Below are positions 16,926 through 26,735 of a stretch of DNA of 64,000 nucleotides, piece by piece. This stretch comes from Acidimicrobiales bacterium (GTDB lineage: Bacteria > Actinomycetota > Acidimicrobiia > Acidimicrobiales > Aldehydirespiratoraceae). Location: assembly GCA_040219515.1 (NCBI GenBank), contig JAVJSI010000014.1:186001-250000 (forward strand), given 5' to 3'. A model generated the notes under the pieces. That model worked only from the letters and a program-made list of their open reading frames with translations. It did no database searches and was not told the DNA's origin. Position 1 is the stretch's first letter; each line of letters begins with the position of its first letter. The translations under genes and the position numbers were made by a program.

Positions 16926-19082
16926 TCAGCCGGCCAGGGTCGCCTTCATGGCCCGGCGGTTCTTGCGCAGGATGCGCTCGGTGTAGCCGTTGGGTTCGTT
17001 GCGCCCGCCGAGCACCAGCTCGAGCGCGGCCTGGAACGGGATGCTGGCGTCGAGGTCGGCGGCCATCGGCCGATAGTCCGGGTCGTCGGCGTTCTGCTCG
17101 TCGACCTTCGCGGCCATGCGACCCATCGCGTCGCGCACCTGCTCCTCGGTGAGCACCCCGTGGTGGAGCCAGTTGGCCACGTGCTGACTGGAGATGCGCA
17201 GGGTGGCGAGGTCTTCCATGAGACCGACGTCCTCGATGTCGGGCACGGTCGAGCAGCCGACGCCGATCCCCACCCAGCGCACGATGTAGCCGAGGATCGA
17301 CTGGCTGTTGTTCTCGAGTTCGGTCTGGATCTGCTCGGGTGAGAGCGGACGATCGAGCAGTGGGATCGCGGTGAGGTCGTCGACGGACCGGCGCGCTCGC
17401 GAGAGCAGCTCCTCCTGGCGGGCGGCGACGTTCACATCGAAGTAGTGCGTCGCGTGCAGCGTGGCTGCGGTGGGCGACGGCACCCAGGCGCAGGTTGCGC
17501 CGGCCGACGGGTGAGCGACCTTGGCCTCGACCATCTCGGCCATCTCGGAGGGCTTGGCCCACATTCCCTTGCCGATCTGGGCCCGGTTCTGGAGACCGCA
17601 GGCGAGTCCGGTGTCGACATTGGCGTCCTCGTAGGCCAGCAGCCAGGTGGCGCCCTTCATCTCGCCCTTGGGCAGGACCGGGCCGGCCTCCATGTCGGTG
17701 TGGATCTCGTCGCCGGTGCGGTCGAGGAAGCCGGTGTTGATGAAGACGATGCGATCCTTCGCCTGGTCGATCGCAGCGGCGAGGTTGAGCGAGGTGCGAC
17801 GCTCCTCGTCCATGATCCCCATCTTCATCGTGTTGCGCTCGAGCCCGAGCACGTCCTCGACCCGGCTGAACAGCTCGCACGCCCAGGCCACCTCGTCGGG
17901 ACCGTGCATCTTCGGCTTGACGATGTAGATCGATCCGGTGCGGCTGTTGCGGAATGCGCCGGTGCCGAGCAGGTCGTGTTTGGCCGCGAGGGCGGTGACC
18001 ATCGCGTCGAGGATCGTCTCGAAGACCGGCTCGCCGCCGCGGGTGACGGCATCGGTGGTGAGGTGATGGCCGACGTTGCGGACCAGCATCAGGGAGCGAC
18101 CCTGGAGCACGAGCTCACTGCCGTCGGGGGCCGTGTAGATCCGGTCGGGGTTGAGCTTGCGCTCGAGGGTCTCGCCGCCCTTCTGGAACGTGGTGACCAG
18201 GTCGCCCTTCATGAGGCCGAGCCAGTGGCCGTAGACGACGACCTTGTCGTCGGCGTCGACCGCGCTCACCGAGTCCTCGCAGTCCATGATCGTGGAAACG
18301 GCCGACTCGAGGTCGATGTCGGCCACGCCGGCCGGGTCGTCCTTGCCGATGTCGTCGGCGCGATCGATGCGGATGTCGGCGTGGAGGCCGTGTTTGCGGA
18401 GCAGGATGGACGTCGGCTCGGCCGCCGGGCCCGAATGGCCGACGAACTGGGTCGAGTCGACGAGCGTGGTGCTGCCCTCGCCGAGGGTGACGACGAGCGT
18501 GCCGTCGTCGACCCGGTAGCCCGTTGCGTCGGCATGGCTCTCGTCGGCGAGCGGGAAGTGGGTGTCGAGGAACGCCCGGCCCCGGGCGATGACCTTCGCC
18601 CCCCGCCGCGGATTGTAGCCCTTGCCGGCGGCGGCGTCGCCGTCGTCACTGATGACGTCGGTGCCGTAGAGCGCGTCGTAGAGGCTGCCCCAGCGGGCGT
18701 TGGCCGCGTTCAACGCATAGCGGGCGTTGTCGAGCGGCACCACCAGCTGGGGCCCGGCCACCGAGGTGATCTCGGTGTCGACGTTCTCGGTGCGGATCGC
18801 CACATCGGTCGGACCGGCATCGAGATAGCCGATGCTGCGCAGGAACTCGACATAGGCCGAGTGATCGTGCGGCGCCGGATGGCTCGTGTGCCACTCGTCG
18901 ATCCTGGCCTGGAGGTCGTCTCGGCGGCTCAACAGTGCGGCGTTGCGGGGACCGAGGTCGGCGATGATCGCGTCGAGGCCGGCCCAGAAATCGGCGGCGG
19001 ACACCCCGCTGCCGGGAGTCAGTTCCTGCTCCACGAAGTCGTGGAGGGTCTGTGCGATCTCGAGTTCACCGATGGTCACCAT
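16926..19082 (-). CDS. glcB: Malate synthase G
   Basis: This 718-residue enzyme condenses glyoxylate and acetyl-CoA to malate. Clear landmarks are [92 protein letters not shown] and the catalytic Asp block [18 protein letters not shown]. The length is normal for isoform G (about 720). The ATG at 19082 fits the family start; TAGCCT lies 8 bases upstream. No isocitrate lyase is in the window, so the glyoxylate source is unseen. Confidence 0.95.
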   Translation of the reverse strand: MVTIGELEIAQTLHDFVEQELTPGSGVSAADFWAGLDAIIADLGPRNAALLSRRDDLQARIDEWHTSHPAPHDHSAYVEFLRSIGYLDAGPTDVAIRTENVDTEITSVAGPQLVVPLDNARYALNAANARWGSLYDALYGTDVISDDGDAAAGKGYNPRRGAKVIARGRAFLDTHFPLADESHADATGYRVDDGTLVVTLGEGSTTLVDSTQFVGHSGPAAEPTSILLRKHGLHADIRIDRADDIGKDDPAGVADIDLESAVSTIMDCEDSVSAVDADDKVVVYGHWLGLMKGDLVTTFQKGGETLERKLNPDRIYTAPDGSELVLQGRSLMLVRNVGHHLTTDAVTRGGEPVFETILDAMVTALAAKHDLLGTGAFRNSRTGSIYIVKPKMHGPDEVAWACELFSRVEDVLGLERNTMKMGIMDEERRTSLNLAAAIDQAKDRIVFINTGFLDRTGDEIHTDMEAGPVLPKGEMKGATWLLAYEDANVDTGLACGLQNRAQIGKGMWAKPSEMAEMVEAKVAHPSAGATCAWVPSPTAATLHATHYFDVNVAARQEELLSRARRSVDDLTAIPLLDRPLSPEQIQTELENNSQSILGYIVRWVGIGVGCSTVPDIEDVGLMEDLATLRISSQHVANWLHHGVLTEEQVRDAMGRMAAKVDEQNADDPDYRPMAADLDASIPFQAALELVLGGRNEPNGYTERILRKNRRAMKATLAG

Positions 19083-19137
19083 GACCCAGCAGGCTACCGG
19101 TCGGTCACCAGCCCCGACATCCCCGGGGTGCGGCGGG

Positions 19138-21432
19138 TCACTGGGCGGCCATGGCGGTGGCGGTATCGCCCTCGGGGTCGTGGTGGGCAGGACCGGTGAC
19201 GTCGATGACGACGGTCTCGAGACGGCCCGAGAACGGCTGTGCGGCGCCGGCGTCGTCGCACGGGGGTAGCGCATCGGCACGACCGATCCGCAGTCCTGAC
19301 CCGGTCATGGACCAGCGGGTGAGGCAGTGCCACGACACGTCGACCGCGGCGACGGTCTCACCATCGACGAGAAGTGTCGCCCGTCCGCCGATCTCGGTCG
19401 ACTTGTCGTAGCGGACGGCCAGCTCGTGACGACCCGGCGGCAGCGCGACCGCCGCGCGAACCTCGTGGATGCGCCGAGTTGCGACGTTGCAGTGCCACAC
19501 CAGGTCCCCGTGGTCGAGGTGGAAGGACCATCCGCCGAGCACGTTGCCCTGCTGGGCGAGCACGCCGTCGGGAGCCTCGTCGCCGATCTCCCCACCCACC
19601 ATCTCGCCCACGACTACGGTCGCCGTGACCCGATGGTCGCGATTGCGGATGTCGGCCGCCGTCTCCTCGGGGACCATGCCGCTGCTCGGCCGGTAGACGT
19701 AGCGCTCGCGGGCCGGCACGGCGTTGGGACGGTCGACGACCCGGTCGCTGAACGCACGATTGTCGATCGGGAGTACCTGGTGCTCCTCGGCTCGCTCCCA
19801 CCACGAGGCGATCATCGCGTCGAGCCGCTCGGGCTCGCGGCCACTGAGGTCGTGGAGCTCCGTCGGATCGGCCCGGAGGTCGTACAGCTCCCAGTGCTCG
19901 TCGTCGAGCGGCGCGTCCTCGTCCTGGATCTCCACGTAGGTCACGGCCTTCCAGCCGTGGTCGTAGAGCGCCCGGCAACCGAGCATCTCGTAGTGCTGCG
20001 TCGTACGGATCTCGTCGGCTCCTGGATCGGCGAGTACCGGCTGCATCGAGGTGCCCTCGATCGGGCGTTGCTCGATGCCGGCGATCACGGGCGGAGGCTC
20101 GACGCCGCACGCCCGCAGGATCGTCGGTGCCAGGTCGATCGCGTGGACGTACTGGTGTCGCAGTTCGCCACGCGCCTCGATGCCGGTGGGCCAGTGGACG
20201 ACGAGCGGGTCGGCGATGCCGCCCTCGTGGACCTCGCGCTTCCACCGACGGAACGGCGTGTTGCCGGCCACGGTCCAGCCCCACGGGTAGTTGTTGTGGA
20301 TCTTCGGTCCGCCGATCTCGTCGATGCGTTCGAGCGATTCCCGCAGCGAGGTGCCCAGCCCGTTCCACTGTCGTATGTCGTTGAGCGAGCCACCCACGCC
20401 GCCCTCGGAGCTGGCGCCGTTGTCGCTCAGCACCATGAACAGCGTGTTGTCGAGGTCGCCGATGTTCTCGAGATGCTCGACGAGACGACCGATCTGCTCG
20501 TCGGTGTGGCTCATCATGGCGGCGAAGGCCTCCATGAACCGGGCGTGAACCCGGCGTTCGTCATCGCTCAGGTCGGCCCAGGCCGGAACCCAGTCGGGCC
20601 GGGGCGAGAGCTCGGTGTGAGTGGGAATCACGCCCAGGCCCTTCTGCCGGGCGAACGTCCGCTCCCGCCAGATGTCCCAGCCGTCGTCGAAGGCGCCGAG
20701 GTAGTGGTCGAGCCAGCGGCGCGGGGCCTGGTGCGGCGAGTGGCAGGCCCCGGGGGCAACATAGAGGAAGAAGGGCTTGTCGGGGTCGGCGTTGCGGAGG
20801 TCGGTGACGTGGTCGATCGCGTGGTCGAGCAGGTCCTCGGTCAGGTGGTAGCCCTGCTCGTGGGTGGCCGGGGGAGGCACCTGATGGTTGTCGTGCATCA
20901 GCGAGGGACCGAACTGGTGGTTCTCGCCCTCGAAGAAGCCGTACCAGCGTTCGAAGCCCCGGCCGGTCGGCCAGGTGGTGCGGGGAGACCCGAGATGCTG
21001 GAGATCGCGGGGGGTGAGGTGCCACTTGCCGACCATGGTCGCGTGATAGCCCGCGGGCACGAGCATCTCCGGCAGGAAGCCGTTGGCCTTGGAGATCGTC
21101 GCGTCGTAGCCGGGGAACCCCATCGCCAGGTCGGTGATGCGGCCCATGCCGACCGAGTGGTGGTTCCGGCCCGTCATCAGGCAGGCCCGGGTCGGTGAGC
21201 ACAGCGCAGTCGTGTGGAAGTTCGTGAACGTCAGGCCGCCACCGGCCAGTCGATCGATCGTGGGTGTCGCGATGTCCGATCCGTACGGCCCGGTCTGGGC
21301 GAAGCCGACGTCGTCGAGCAGCACGACGACGACATTGGGGGCGTCGCCGTGGGGCCGCACCGGTTCGGGCCACCACGGCTCGGCGTCGGGGTACCAGCGG
21401 CTGATGCGACCCTCGAACTGTCCGGGTTCCAT
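19138..21432 (-). CDS. Arylsulfatase (type I, formylglycine-dependent)
   Basis: This 764-residue sulfatase has the metal-binding [14 protein letters not shown] at residues 38-51 and the modification site CSPTR at 78-82. The Cys there would be converted to formylglycine in the cytoplasm. Further blocks are GKWHLTPRD and [13 protein letters not shown]-like residues ([10 protein letters not shown]). The C-terminal 200 residues are a beta-rich extra domain ([28 protein letters not shown]). There is no clear signal peptide, in line with cytoplasmic AtsA-type enzymes. It is 73 bp from the divergent DUF7064-like gene. The substrate (sulfated steroid, aryl or polysaccharide) is not evident. Confidence 0.9.
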   Translation of the reverse strand: MEPGQFEGRISRWYPDAEPWWPEPVRPHGDAPNVVVVLLDDVGFAQTGPYGSDIATPTIDRLAGGGLTFTNFHTTALCSPTRACLMTGRNHHSVGMGRITDLAMGFPGYDATISKANGFLPEMLVPAGYHATMVGKWHLTPRDLQHLGSPRTTWPTGRGFERWYGFFEGENHQFGPSLMHDNHQVPPPATHEQGYHLTEDLLDHAIDHVTDLRNADPDKPFFLYVAPGACHSPHQAPRRWLDHYLGAFDDGWDIWRERTFARQKGLGVIPTHTELSPRPDWVPAWADLSDDERRVHARFMEAFAAMMSHTDEQIGRLVEHLENIGDLDNTLFMVLSDNGASSEGGVGGSLNDIRQWNGLGTSLRESLERIDEIGGPKIHNNYPWGWTVAGNTPFRRWKREVHEGGIADPLVVHWPTGIEARGELRHQYVHAIDLAPTILRACGVEPPPVIAGIEQRPIEGTSMQPVLADPGADEIRTTQHYEMLGCRALYDHGWKAVTYVEIQDEDAPLDDEHWELYDLRADPTELHDLSGREPERLDAMIASWWERAEEHQVLPIDNRAFSDRVVDRPNAVPARERYVYRPSSGMVPEETAADIRNRDHRVTATVVVGEMVGGEIGDEAPDGVLAQQGNVLGGWSFHLDHGDLVWHCNVATRRIHEVRAAVALPPGRHELAVRYDKSTEIGGRATLLVDGETVAAVDVSWHCLTRWSMTGSGLRIGRADALPPCDDAGAAQPFSGRLETVVIDVTGPAHHDPEGDTATAMAAQ

Positions 21433-21505
21433 CCCCGGACGCTAGTCACCGTCGGGTCACCATTGTCGAGTGGTGTGCGGGACGCGCGTCGAGTACGACT
21501 GAGCC

Positions 21506-22630
21506 ATGCTCTCTCCGCTCGACGACTATCCGATCCACCAGGCCCCGCGTCCGATCGCGGTGCCTGCCACGGGCGACCGCAATCACTACGGCCGCTACTG
21601 GTTCGGCGCCTTTCACCGCCAGGCCGAGTTCTCGATCGAGGCGGCGTTCGGGCGATACACCAACCTGGGCGTGGCCGACTGCTCGCTGTCGATCGTCAAG
21701 GGTGACCACCAGTACGCGTTCCACGCGTCGGGTCACGCCCCCGAGGACCCGATGGTGACGACGATGGGACCGTTCCGGCTCGAGGTCGTCGAGCCGATGA
21801 AGGAGCTGCGGATCACGGTGGAGGAGAACGACACCGATCTCACCGCGAACCTGACGTGGAAGGCCCGCACCGGCGCGCTGGCCGAGGACCACACGTACAT
21901 GGACGCCGGTCCGGTCCGGGTGCTCGACATGTTCCGGTTCACCCAGTTCGGGACCTGGGCCGGCGAGGTGACCGTCCGGGGCGAGACGACGACCTTCACG
22001 CACGACGACATGGTCGGCGTCCGCGATCGGTCGTGGGGCATCCGGCCGGTGGGCGAGAAGCCGGCCGGCCGGGAGATGCGCGCCGGTGGCAACTGTTGGC
22101 TGTGGGCACCGATCCACTTCGACGACGAGTGCCGGCTGTTCGGCTACTTCCAGGAGCCGGGGGGCAAGTTCTGGCGGGCTGACGGGTTCCGCGTCCCCGT
22201 GCTCGAACCGGTGCCGCCCTCGGTCGACGAATCGACCCCAGGGGTGTTCCGACTCGAACCGGTGGGCCAGCGACTGGAGTTCCGCGAGGGCACCCGCTGG
22301 GTATCGCGGGCCGAGTTCGATCTCGAGCCCGAAGAGGGCGACCCCTACACGCTCGTGTTGGAGCCGCAGCTCAGGTTCCAGATGAAGGCGCTGGGCTACA
22401 CGAACTTCGTGTGGGGCCACGGCTACCACCACGGCGAGCTCGAAGTGGGGGCCGAGGAATGGAACCTGTCCGATCTCGATCCCGCCGACCCGTCGGTGCA
22501 GCACGTGCATCACACGGTGAACGCCACGATGCGGACGACCGATGGTGACAAGCACGGCGTCGGCCTCTTCGAGCAGATCATCTTCGGACCGCACACCCAG
22601 TTCGGCTTCCACGACCTGCTCGACACCTGA
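21506..22630 (+). CDS. DUF7064/7065-like (AttH-type) conserved protein, copy 1
   Basis: This 374-residue protein has no signal peptide and is rich in beta strands and aromatic residues. The block GVRDRSWGIRPV near residue 172-183 recurs as GFRDRSWSVRS in the protein at 30215-31183, so the two are paralogues. The family resembles lipocalin-like or hydroxyneurosporene-synthase-type folds in lipid and terpenoid loci, but the function is unknown. TACGAC ends 6 bases before the ATG. The arylsulfatase starts 73 bp away on the other strand, so joint regulation is possible. Confidence 0.72.
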   Translation: MLSPLDDYPIHQAPRPIAVPATGDRNHYGRYWFGAFHRQAEFSIEAAFGRYTNLGVADCSLSIVKGDHQYAFHASGHAPEDPMVTTMGPFRLEVVEPMKELRITVEENDTDLTANLTWKARTGALAEDHTYMDAGPVRVLDMFRFTQFGTWAGEVTVRGETTTFTHDDMVGVRDRSWGIRPVGEKPAGREMRAGGNCWLWAPIHFDDECRLFGYFQEPGGKFWRADGFRVPVLEPVPPSVDESTPGVFRLEPVGQRLEFREGTRWVSRAEFDLEPEEGDPYTLVLEPQLRFQMKALGYTNFVWGHGYHHGELEVGAEEWNLSDLDPADPSVQHVHHTVNATMRTTDGDKHGVGLFEQIIFGPHTQFGFHDLLDT

Positions 22631-22659
22631 GCCGACATGCGAGACCTGCGTGTTCGCGC

Positions 22660-23535
22660 TCAGTCGCGATAGGGCTCGCGGGCCTCGATGACGCCCACGA
22701 CGACGGTGCCGTCGTCGGTCGCGAACAGTCGGGCGTACTCGCCGGCGATGTCATAGCGGCCGTTCGCACCCGGACTGCCGTGGTCGACGTCCCAGACCAC
22801 GCCACCGGTGGCGGCGTCGACCGCGACGATCGACGTCTCGCCGGGGGCGACCACCAGGTCGCCGACACCGATCGCGTCGTTCGGGCTCCCGGGGAGTGCC
22901 ACATGCCAGAGCTGGTCGCCATCGGGTGAGTAGGCGGTCAGCCGGGTCTCCTGATCGGCCCAGTTGAAGTTGCCCGTTCCCCCGGTCTGGTCGATGACCG
23001 CGACGACGCCGGCGGCCAGTCGAGCCTCGAACCCGGGCACGACGCCCGTCCACCGTTCGTCGCCGGACTCGTCGTCGATCGTGGTCAGCCGGATCTGTTG
23101 TCGGTTCACCGAGCCTTCGGAGGCCGGCAGGACTTCCAGCCGGACGCCGTCGGCGACGTGGACCTCGGGAGCGGGCGCGGCGGGTGGGATCGGCCCGCTC
23201 GTCGCCTGGGGGGCGATGATCTCCTGGCCGACGTCGACGCAGCTGACGAGCTCGCCCGAGTCCATCGCGACGACGAGCTCGTGATCGGGGGTGCGGACGT
23301 GCAGACGATTGTCCTCGACCGTCGTGTCGCCGATGACGGCTGACCCGACCAGGCTGGTCCATGCCTCGTTGCCGGTCGCGGCGTCGACTGCGACGAGCGC
23401 AGCCGGCCCGACCTCGCCGTCGCACACGTCGTCCGACGGTTGCGCTACCGCCCACCACACCAGCGATGCCGCCAGCACCGCGACGGCCGATGCCGCCACG
23501 GTGATCCGACGCGGTCGGCGGAGGTCGATGGCCAT
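22660..23535 (-). CDS. Membrane-anchored PQQ-like beta-propeller protein
   Basis: This 291-residue protein has a single N-terminal membrane anchor (ITVAASAVAVLAASLVWWAVA, about 11-31) followed by PQQ/quinoprotein-like repeats: AALVAVDAATGNEAWTSLVG, TTIDDESGDERWTGVVPG, LTAYSPDGDQLWHVALPG and SIVAVDAATGGVVWDVDHG. The repeats [VI]-[AT]-x-D-x-x-[ST]-G-x-x-x-W are typical blades. It would be on the outer face of the membrane, perhaps a scaffold (BamB-like) or sensor; four blades are few for a closed propeller. No cofactor role is evident. It is 133 bp from a divergent SDR gene. Confidence 0.75.
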   Translation of the reverse strand: MAIDLRRPRRITVAASAVAVLAASLVWWAVAQPSDDVCDGEVGPAALVAVDAATGNEAWTSLVGSAVIGDTTVEDNRLHVRTPDHELVVAMDSGELVSCVDVGQEIIAPQATSGPIPPAAPAPEVHVADGVRLEVLPASEGSVNRQQIRLTTIDDESGDERWTGVVPGFEARLAAGVVAVIDQTGGTGNFNWADQETRLTAYSPDGDQLWHVALPGSPNDAIGVGDLVVAPGETSIVAVDAATGGVVWDVDHGSPGANGRYDIAGEYARLFATDDGTVVVGVIEAREPYRD

Positions 23536-23668
23536 ACTGCCAGTCTCGCGGTGTTGGTCGCCCGGGTTGGCGCGCCCGCGCCGAAGTGCGCCGGTCCGAC
23601 GCCGAAACTACGGTCCGACAGCACAGGGCTCGACGCATCAGCGGTCGACGGTACGAGGGGCAGACACG

Positions 23669-24445
23669 ATGGGTCAGTTGAACGGACGAGTGGCAGTGGT
23701 CACCGGTGGTGGCGACGGGATCGGCGCCGGTATCGCTCGCGTGTTCGCCCGAGAAGGCGCCAAGGTGGTCATCGGGGAGATCAACGAGCGCACGGGCGCC
23801 GCGGTGGCGGAGGAGATCGGCGACGCAGCCTCGTTCATCCGCACCAACGCCGGTGACCGCAGCGACTGCGAAGCCATGGTGCAGCACGCGGTCGACCACT
23901 TCGGAAAGCTCGACATCCTCGTCAACAACGCTTGGGGCGGCGGGATGATCTCGCGGGTCGAGAAGAAGACCGAGCAGCTGATGACGGGCGGCCTCGACGT
24001 CGGTTTCCTGGGGCCGTTCTGGACGATGATCGCGGCGCATGCCCACATGGCGCCGGCCGGCTACGGGCGCATCATCAACATGTGTTCGCTCAACGGCGTC
24101 AACGCCCACATGGGCACGGTCGAGTACAACAGCAGCAAGGAAGCACTGCGGGCCGCCACCCGCACGGCCGCCCGCGAGTGGGCCGACACCGGCATCGTGG
24201 CCAACGTGATCTGTCCGGCGGCCAAGTCGGCGTCGTTCAACGCCGTGATGGGCGAGCACCCCGAGCTCGTGGCCGCGGCCGATGCCAGCAACCCCATGGG
24301 CCGCATCGGCGACATCGAGACCGACATCGCCCCGGTGGCCGTCTTCCTCGCCAGCGAGGCGTGCCGCTACATGACCGGCAACACGCTCTTCGTCGACGGC
24401 GGTGGCCACATCAACGGGTCGAGCTGGGCGCCGGACCTCGATTGA
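23669..24445 (+). CDS. Short-chain dehydrogenase/reductase
   Basis: This 258-residue NAD(P)-dependent oxidoreductase starts at 23669 with GAGGGG about 9 bases upstream. The Rossmann motif TGGGDGIGAG is at residues 12-21, NNAWGG at about 89-94, and the catalytic Ser (near 140), Tyr (YNSSK, 154) and Lys (158) follow. The C-terminus has FVDGGGHING. The classical SDR active site is intact. It ends in an overlap with a GNAT gene that starts at TTG. The substrate is unknown; a Gly-Gly-rich loop in place of NNAG is a minor oddity. Confidence 0.88.
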   Translation: MGQLNGRVAVVTGGGDGIGAGIARVFAREGAKVVIGEINERTGAAVAEEIGDAASFIRTNAGDRSDCEAMVQHAVDHFGKLDILVNNAWGGGMISRVEKKTEQLMTGGLDVGFLGPFWTMIAAHAHMAPAGYGRIINMCSLNGVNAHMGTVEYNSSKEALRAATRTAAREWADTGIVANVICPAAKSASFNAVMGEHPELVAAADASNPMGRIGDIETDIAPVAVFLASEACRYMTGNTLFVDGGGHINGSSWAPDLD

Positions 24446-24945
24446 TCTCGATCCGAGACGCTGTTGCCGACGACGTCGCCGGCATCACCGGAATCGTCAA
24501 CGCGTCGATCGTCGACACCACGACGATCTGGCGGACCGAGCCGTATTCACTCGCCAACCGGGCTGCATGGTTCGAGTCGCAGACGGCAGCAGGACTGCCG
24601 GTACTCGTGGCGAACGACGACGGCGTGGTCGTCGGCTTCGCCAGCTACGGGCCGTTCCGTGACAACGAGCGGCTGCCAGGCTACCGCTTCACCGTGGAGC
24701 ACTCGGTCTATGTCGACGGCGCGGGCTCGGGCCGAGGTGTCGGCCGGGCGCTGATGGACGAACTGGTCGCCCGGGCGACGGCGGCCGACGTCCACACGAT
24801 GGTCGGCGCGATCGACGCATCCAACGTGGGGTCGTTGCGCTTCCACGAGCAGGTCGGCTTCGAGGAACAGGGGCGGCTGCGCGAGGTCGGCTGGAAGCAC
24901 GACCAATGGCTCGACCTGGTGTTCATGGTGCGTCGAATCGGCTGA
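24442..24945 (+). CDS. GNAT N-acetyltransferase (phosphinothricin acetyltransferase-like)
   Basis: This 167-residue protein begins at a TTG that overlaps the SDR stop by 4 bp (TTGA); no other start fits. The GNAT core is seen in IRDAVADDVAGITGIVNASI, VVGFASYGPFRDNERLPGYRFTVEHSVYV, the acetyl-CoA loop GSGRGVGRALMDEL (about 95-108) and IDASNVGSLRFHEQVGFEEQGRLREVGWKHDQWLDL. These are the hallmarks of the Pat/YwnH group, which acetylates amino groups of small toxins such as methionine sulfoximine or phosphinothricin. Confidence 0.87.
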   Translation: MISIRDAVADDVAGITGIVNASIVDTTTIWRTEPYSLANRAAWFESQTAAGLPVLVANDDGVVVGFASYGPFRDNERLPGYRFTVEHSVYVDGAGSGRGVGRALMDELVARATAADVHTMVGAIDASNVGSLRFHEQVGFEEQGRLREVGWKHDQWLDLVFMVRRIG

Positions 24946-24973
24946 ACGACCGGCGCGGGACCAGCAGGCAGGG

Positions 24974-26014
24974 TCAGGCGCCGTAGGCGGCGACGATCGG
25001 CGCCAGCTCGGACGGCGTGGCCCCGTGCATGATCACGCCGTCGCACCCGAGGGCGAGTTGTCCCTTCACCGCCTCGGCACAGTCCGCGGCGGAACCGGTG
25101 GCCATCGGGGCCAGCCACTCGTCGGGCAGGAGGGTGGCGACGTGGGCGAGCACCTCGGGGGTGCCGGCGACGTCGAGTCCGCCCTGGAAATTGCTGACGG
25201 TCTCGTCGGCCCGGAATCGTTCGAGCACCGCCGGATCCCAGTTGTTCGTCGACACGAGCAGGTCGCCGTAGCCCTGGAGATAGGTGGCGAGCCGGCCGAC
25301 GGTCTTCATCAGCCGGCGCTCCTCGGGAATCGCGTCGCTGACGGTGGCGAAGCACGACCACACCTTCACGTCGTCGGGGTCGCGTCTCGCGTCGACGGCT
25401 GCGTTCTTGACCGTCTCGACCGCTCGCGTGGTCGTCTCGTCGGTGAAGAACGTGTGGAGCACGACCTGGTCGAAGCAGCGTCCGCCGAGTGCGAGCGAGT
25501 TGGGTCCGAACGCGGTGAGCCCCATCGGCAGGTGTTCGTCGAGTTCGCTCGACAGGTGGAGGACGGGGTACTTCCCGGCCGGGCCGTCGTGACCCATGAT
25601 CACCTCGCCTCGGAAGAGTCGCCGCAAGAGACCTGCGGCATCCTCCATCTGGGCCGTGGTGATCCGACCGATGCCGTAGGCGTCCTGCATGCGGGCGATG
25701 CCCCGCCCCAGGCCGAGCACGAAGCGACCGCCGGTGAGCGACTGCATGGTGCGGGCGTAGGCGGCCGTCACCATCAGGTGGCGGGTGTTGTGGTTGGTGG
25801 AGGCCGTCGCGATGCCGATGCGTTCGGAGACGGCACCGGCGGCACCACTCAGCGTCGCCGCTTCCTTCTTGTCGTAGCGCTCGGAGATGAACGCCCAGCC
25901 GAGGCCGAGGTCCTCGGCGGCGCGCACCTCGTCGACCAGATCGCGAGACGAGGCGGCCTGGCCGGCCAGCGTGTAGAAGCCGAGTTCGGGATGGGTCGGG
26001 GCCGGTCGTGTCAT
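24974..26014 (-). CDS. LLM-class oxidoreductase, possibly F420-dependent
   Basis: This 346-residue luciferase-like protein has AAEDLGLGWAFISERYDKKEA, IATASTNHNTRHLMVTAAYARTMQSLTGGRFVLGLGRG, and FGPNSLALGGRCFDQVVLHTFFT. It resembles an actinobacterial TIGR03857-like group for which F420 is the usual cofactor; this assignment is from family memory. The ATG at 26014 was chosen because TATGGT ends 7 bases upstream, giving a leaderless start. Two longer in-frame starts exist but add a proline/arginine-rich extension that the family lacks. It is divergent from the gene at 26070. Confidence 0.83.
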   Translation of the reverse strand: MTRPAPTHPELGFYTLAGQAASSRDLVDEVRAAEDLGLGWAFISERYDKKEAATLSGAAGAVSERIGIATASTNHNTRHLMVTAAYARTMQSLTGGRFVLGLGRGIARMQDAYGIGRITTAQMEDAAGLLRRLFRGEVIMGHDGPAGKYPVLHLSSELDEHLPMGLTAFGPNSLALGGRCFDQVVLHTFFTDETTTRAVETVKNAAVDARRDPDDVKVWSCFATVSDAIPEERRLMKTVGRLATYLQGYGDLLVSTNNWDPAVLERFRADETVSNFQGGLDVAGTPEVLAHVATLLPDEWLAPMATGSAADCAEAVKGQLALGCDGVIMHGATPSELAPIVAAYGA

Positions 26015-26021
26015 CGACGAG

Positions 26022-26027
26022 ACCATA
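26022..26027 (-). promoter_or_regulatory. -10 box TATGGT of the LLM oxidoreductase
   Basis: On the minus strand TATGGT ends 7 bases before the ATG at 26014. There is no Shine-Dalgarno. Confidence 0.5.
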
Positions 26028-26069
26028 TTCGCTGGGGTACGACCGCCGCCCGTTTGGCATGCTCGGGAC

Positions 26070-26735
26070 ATGCGGGCAGGGGATCTCACGGGGATGGTCG
26101 ACGAAGAGGGTGTGGTGCGCATCGGGTCGGTGGTGTTCGCCCTGATCCGGCCGACCCCGGGTCACGAGCTGGCGTTCAACCACTGGTACGAGCGCGACCA
26201 CTACTACACGACCGGGCTCGCCGCGCCCGGGGTGTTCTCGGCCGGCCGGTTCGTGCAACCCGGCACCGGGTGGCATCTGGCCCTCTACTTCGTCCTGCCC
26301 GGCCATGACGACGCCCGGGTCGCCTTCGCCACCCAGCAGGTCGAACTGGCGGTGGAGGAGGACCGGATGTTCACCGAGCGGGAGCACCTCCACACCTGGA
26401 GCTATGTCCCGGACGACGCGCAGCCCGGCGGCGTGACCGGCACCGACGGTGTGCCCCCGGCCCTCGCCCTCGACCATCGCTACAGCGCCCTCGACGTCAC
26501 CATCCACGACTCGCCGGATCCGGTGTTGCCGTCGTCGGACGGCGCCTCGCTGTGTCTGCGCCCGCTCGCCCGGATCATGCCGTCCGACTGGGACGGCGAC
26601 ATCGACCCGGTCACACGGCGCGTCGTCCTGTCGTTCCACGACGGCGCGGCGTCGACACCGGCTCCCGACGACGCCGTCTGGTCGGGACGGTTCGTGCCGA
26701 TGGCGTTCGGGACGGACACCCACGTGGTGACGTGA
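26070..26735 (+). CDS. Conserved protein of unknown function
   Basis: This 221-residue soluble protein has no motif I can name with safety. The first 100 residues (RIGSVVFALIRPTPGHELAFNHWYERDHYYTTGL) have the feel of a dimeric alpha/beta-barrel or EthD-like domain with conserved His and Tyr, and the second half is a partial repeat-like beta region. CATGCT lies 6 bases before the ATG, suggesting a leaderless start. It overlaps the MFS transporter by 4 bp (GTGA), so both proteins may handle the same compound. Confidence 0.7.
   Translation: MRAGDLTGMVDEEGVVRIGSVVFALIRPTPGHELAFNHWYERDHYYTTGLAAPGVFSAGRFVQPGTGWHLALYFVLPGHDDARVAFATQQVELAVEEDRMFTEREHLHTWSYVPDDAQPGGVTGTDGVPPALALDHRYSALDVTIHDSPDPVLPSSDGASLCLRPLARIMPSDWDGDIDPVTRRVVLSFHDGAASTPAPDDAVWSGRFVPMAFGTDTHVVT

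Noticed and set aside
26015-26122. Longer LLM oxidoreductase start at 26026 or 26122
   Set aside because: The extra residues are low-complexity and the -10 box TATGGT at 26022-26027 would lie inside the coding region.
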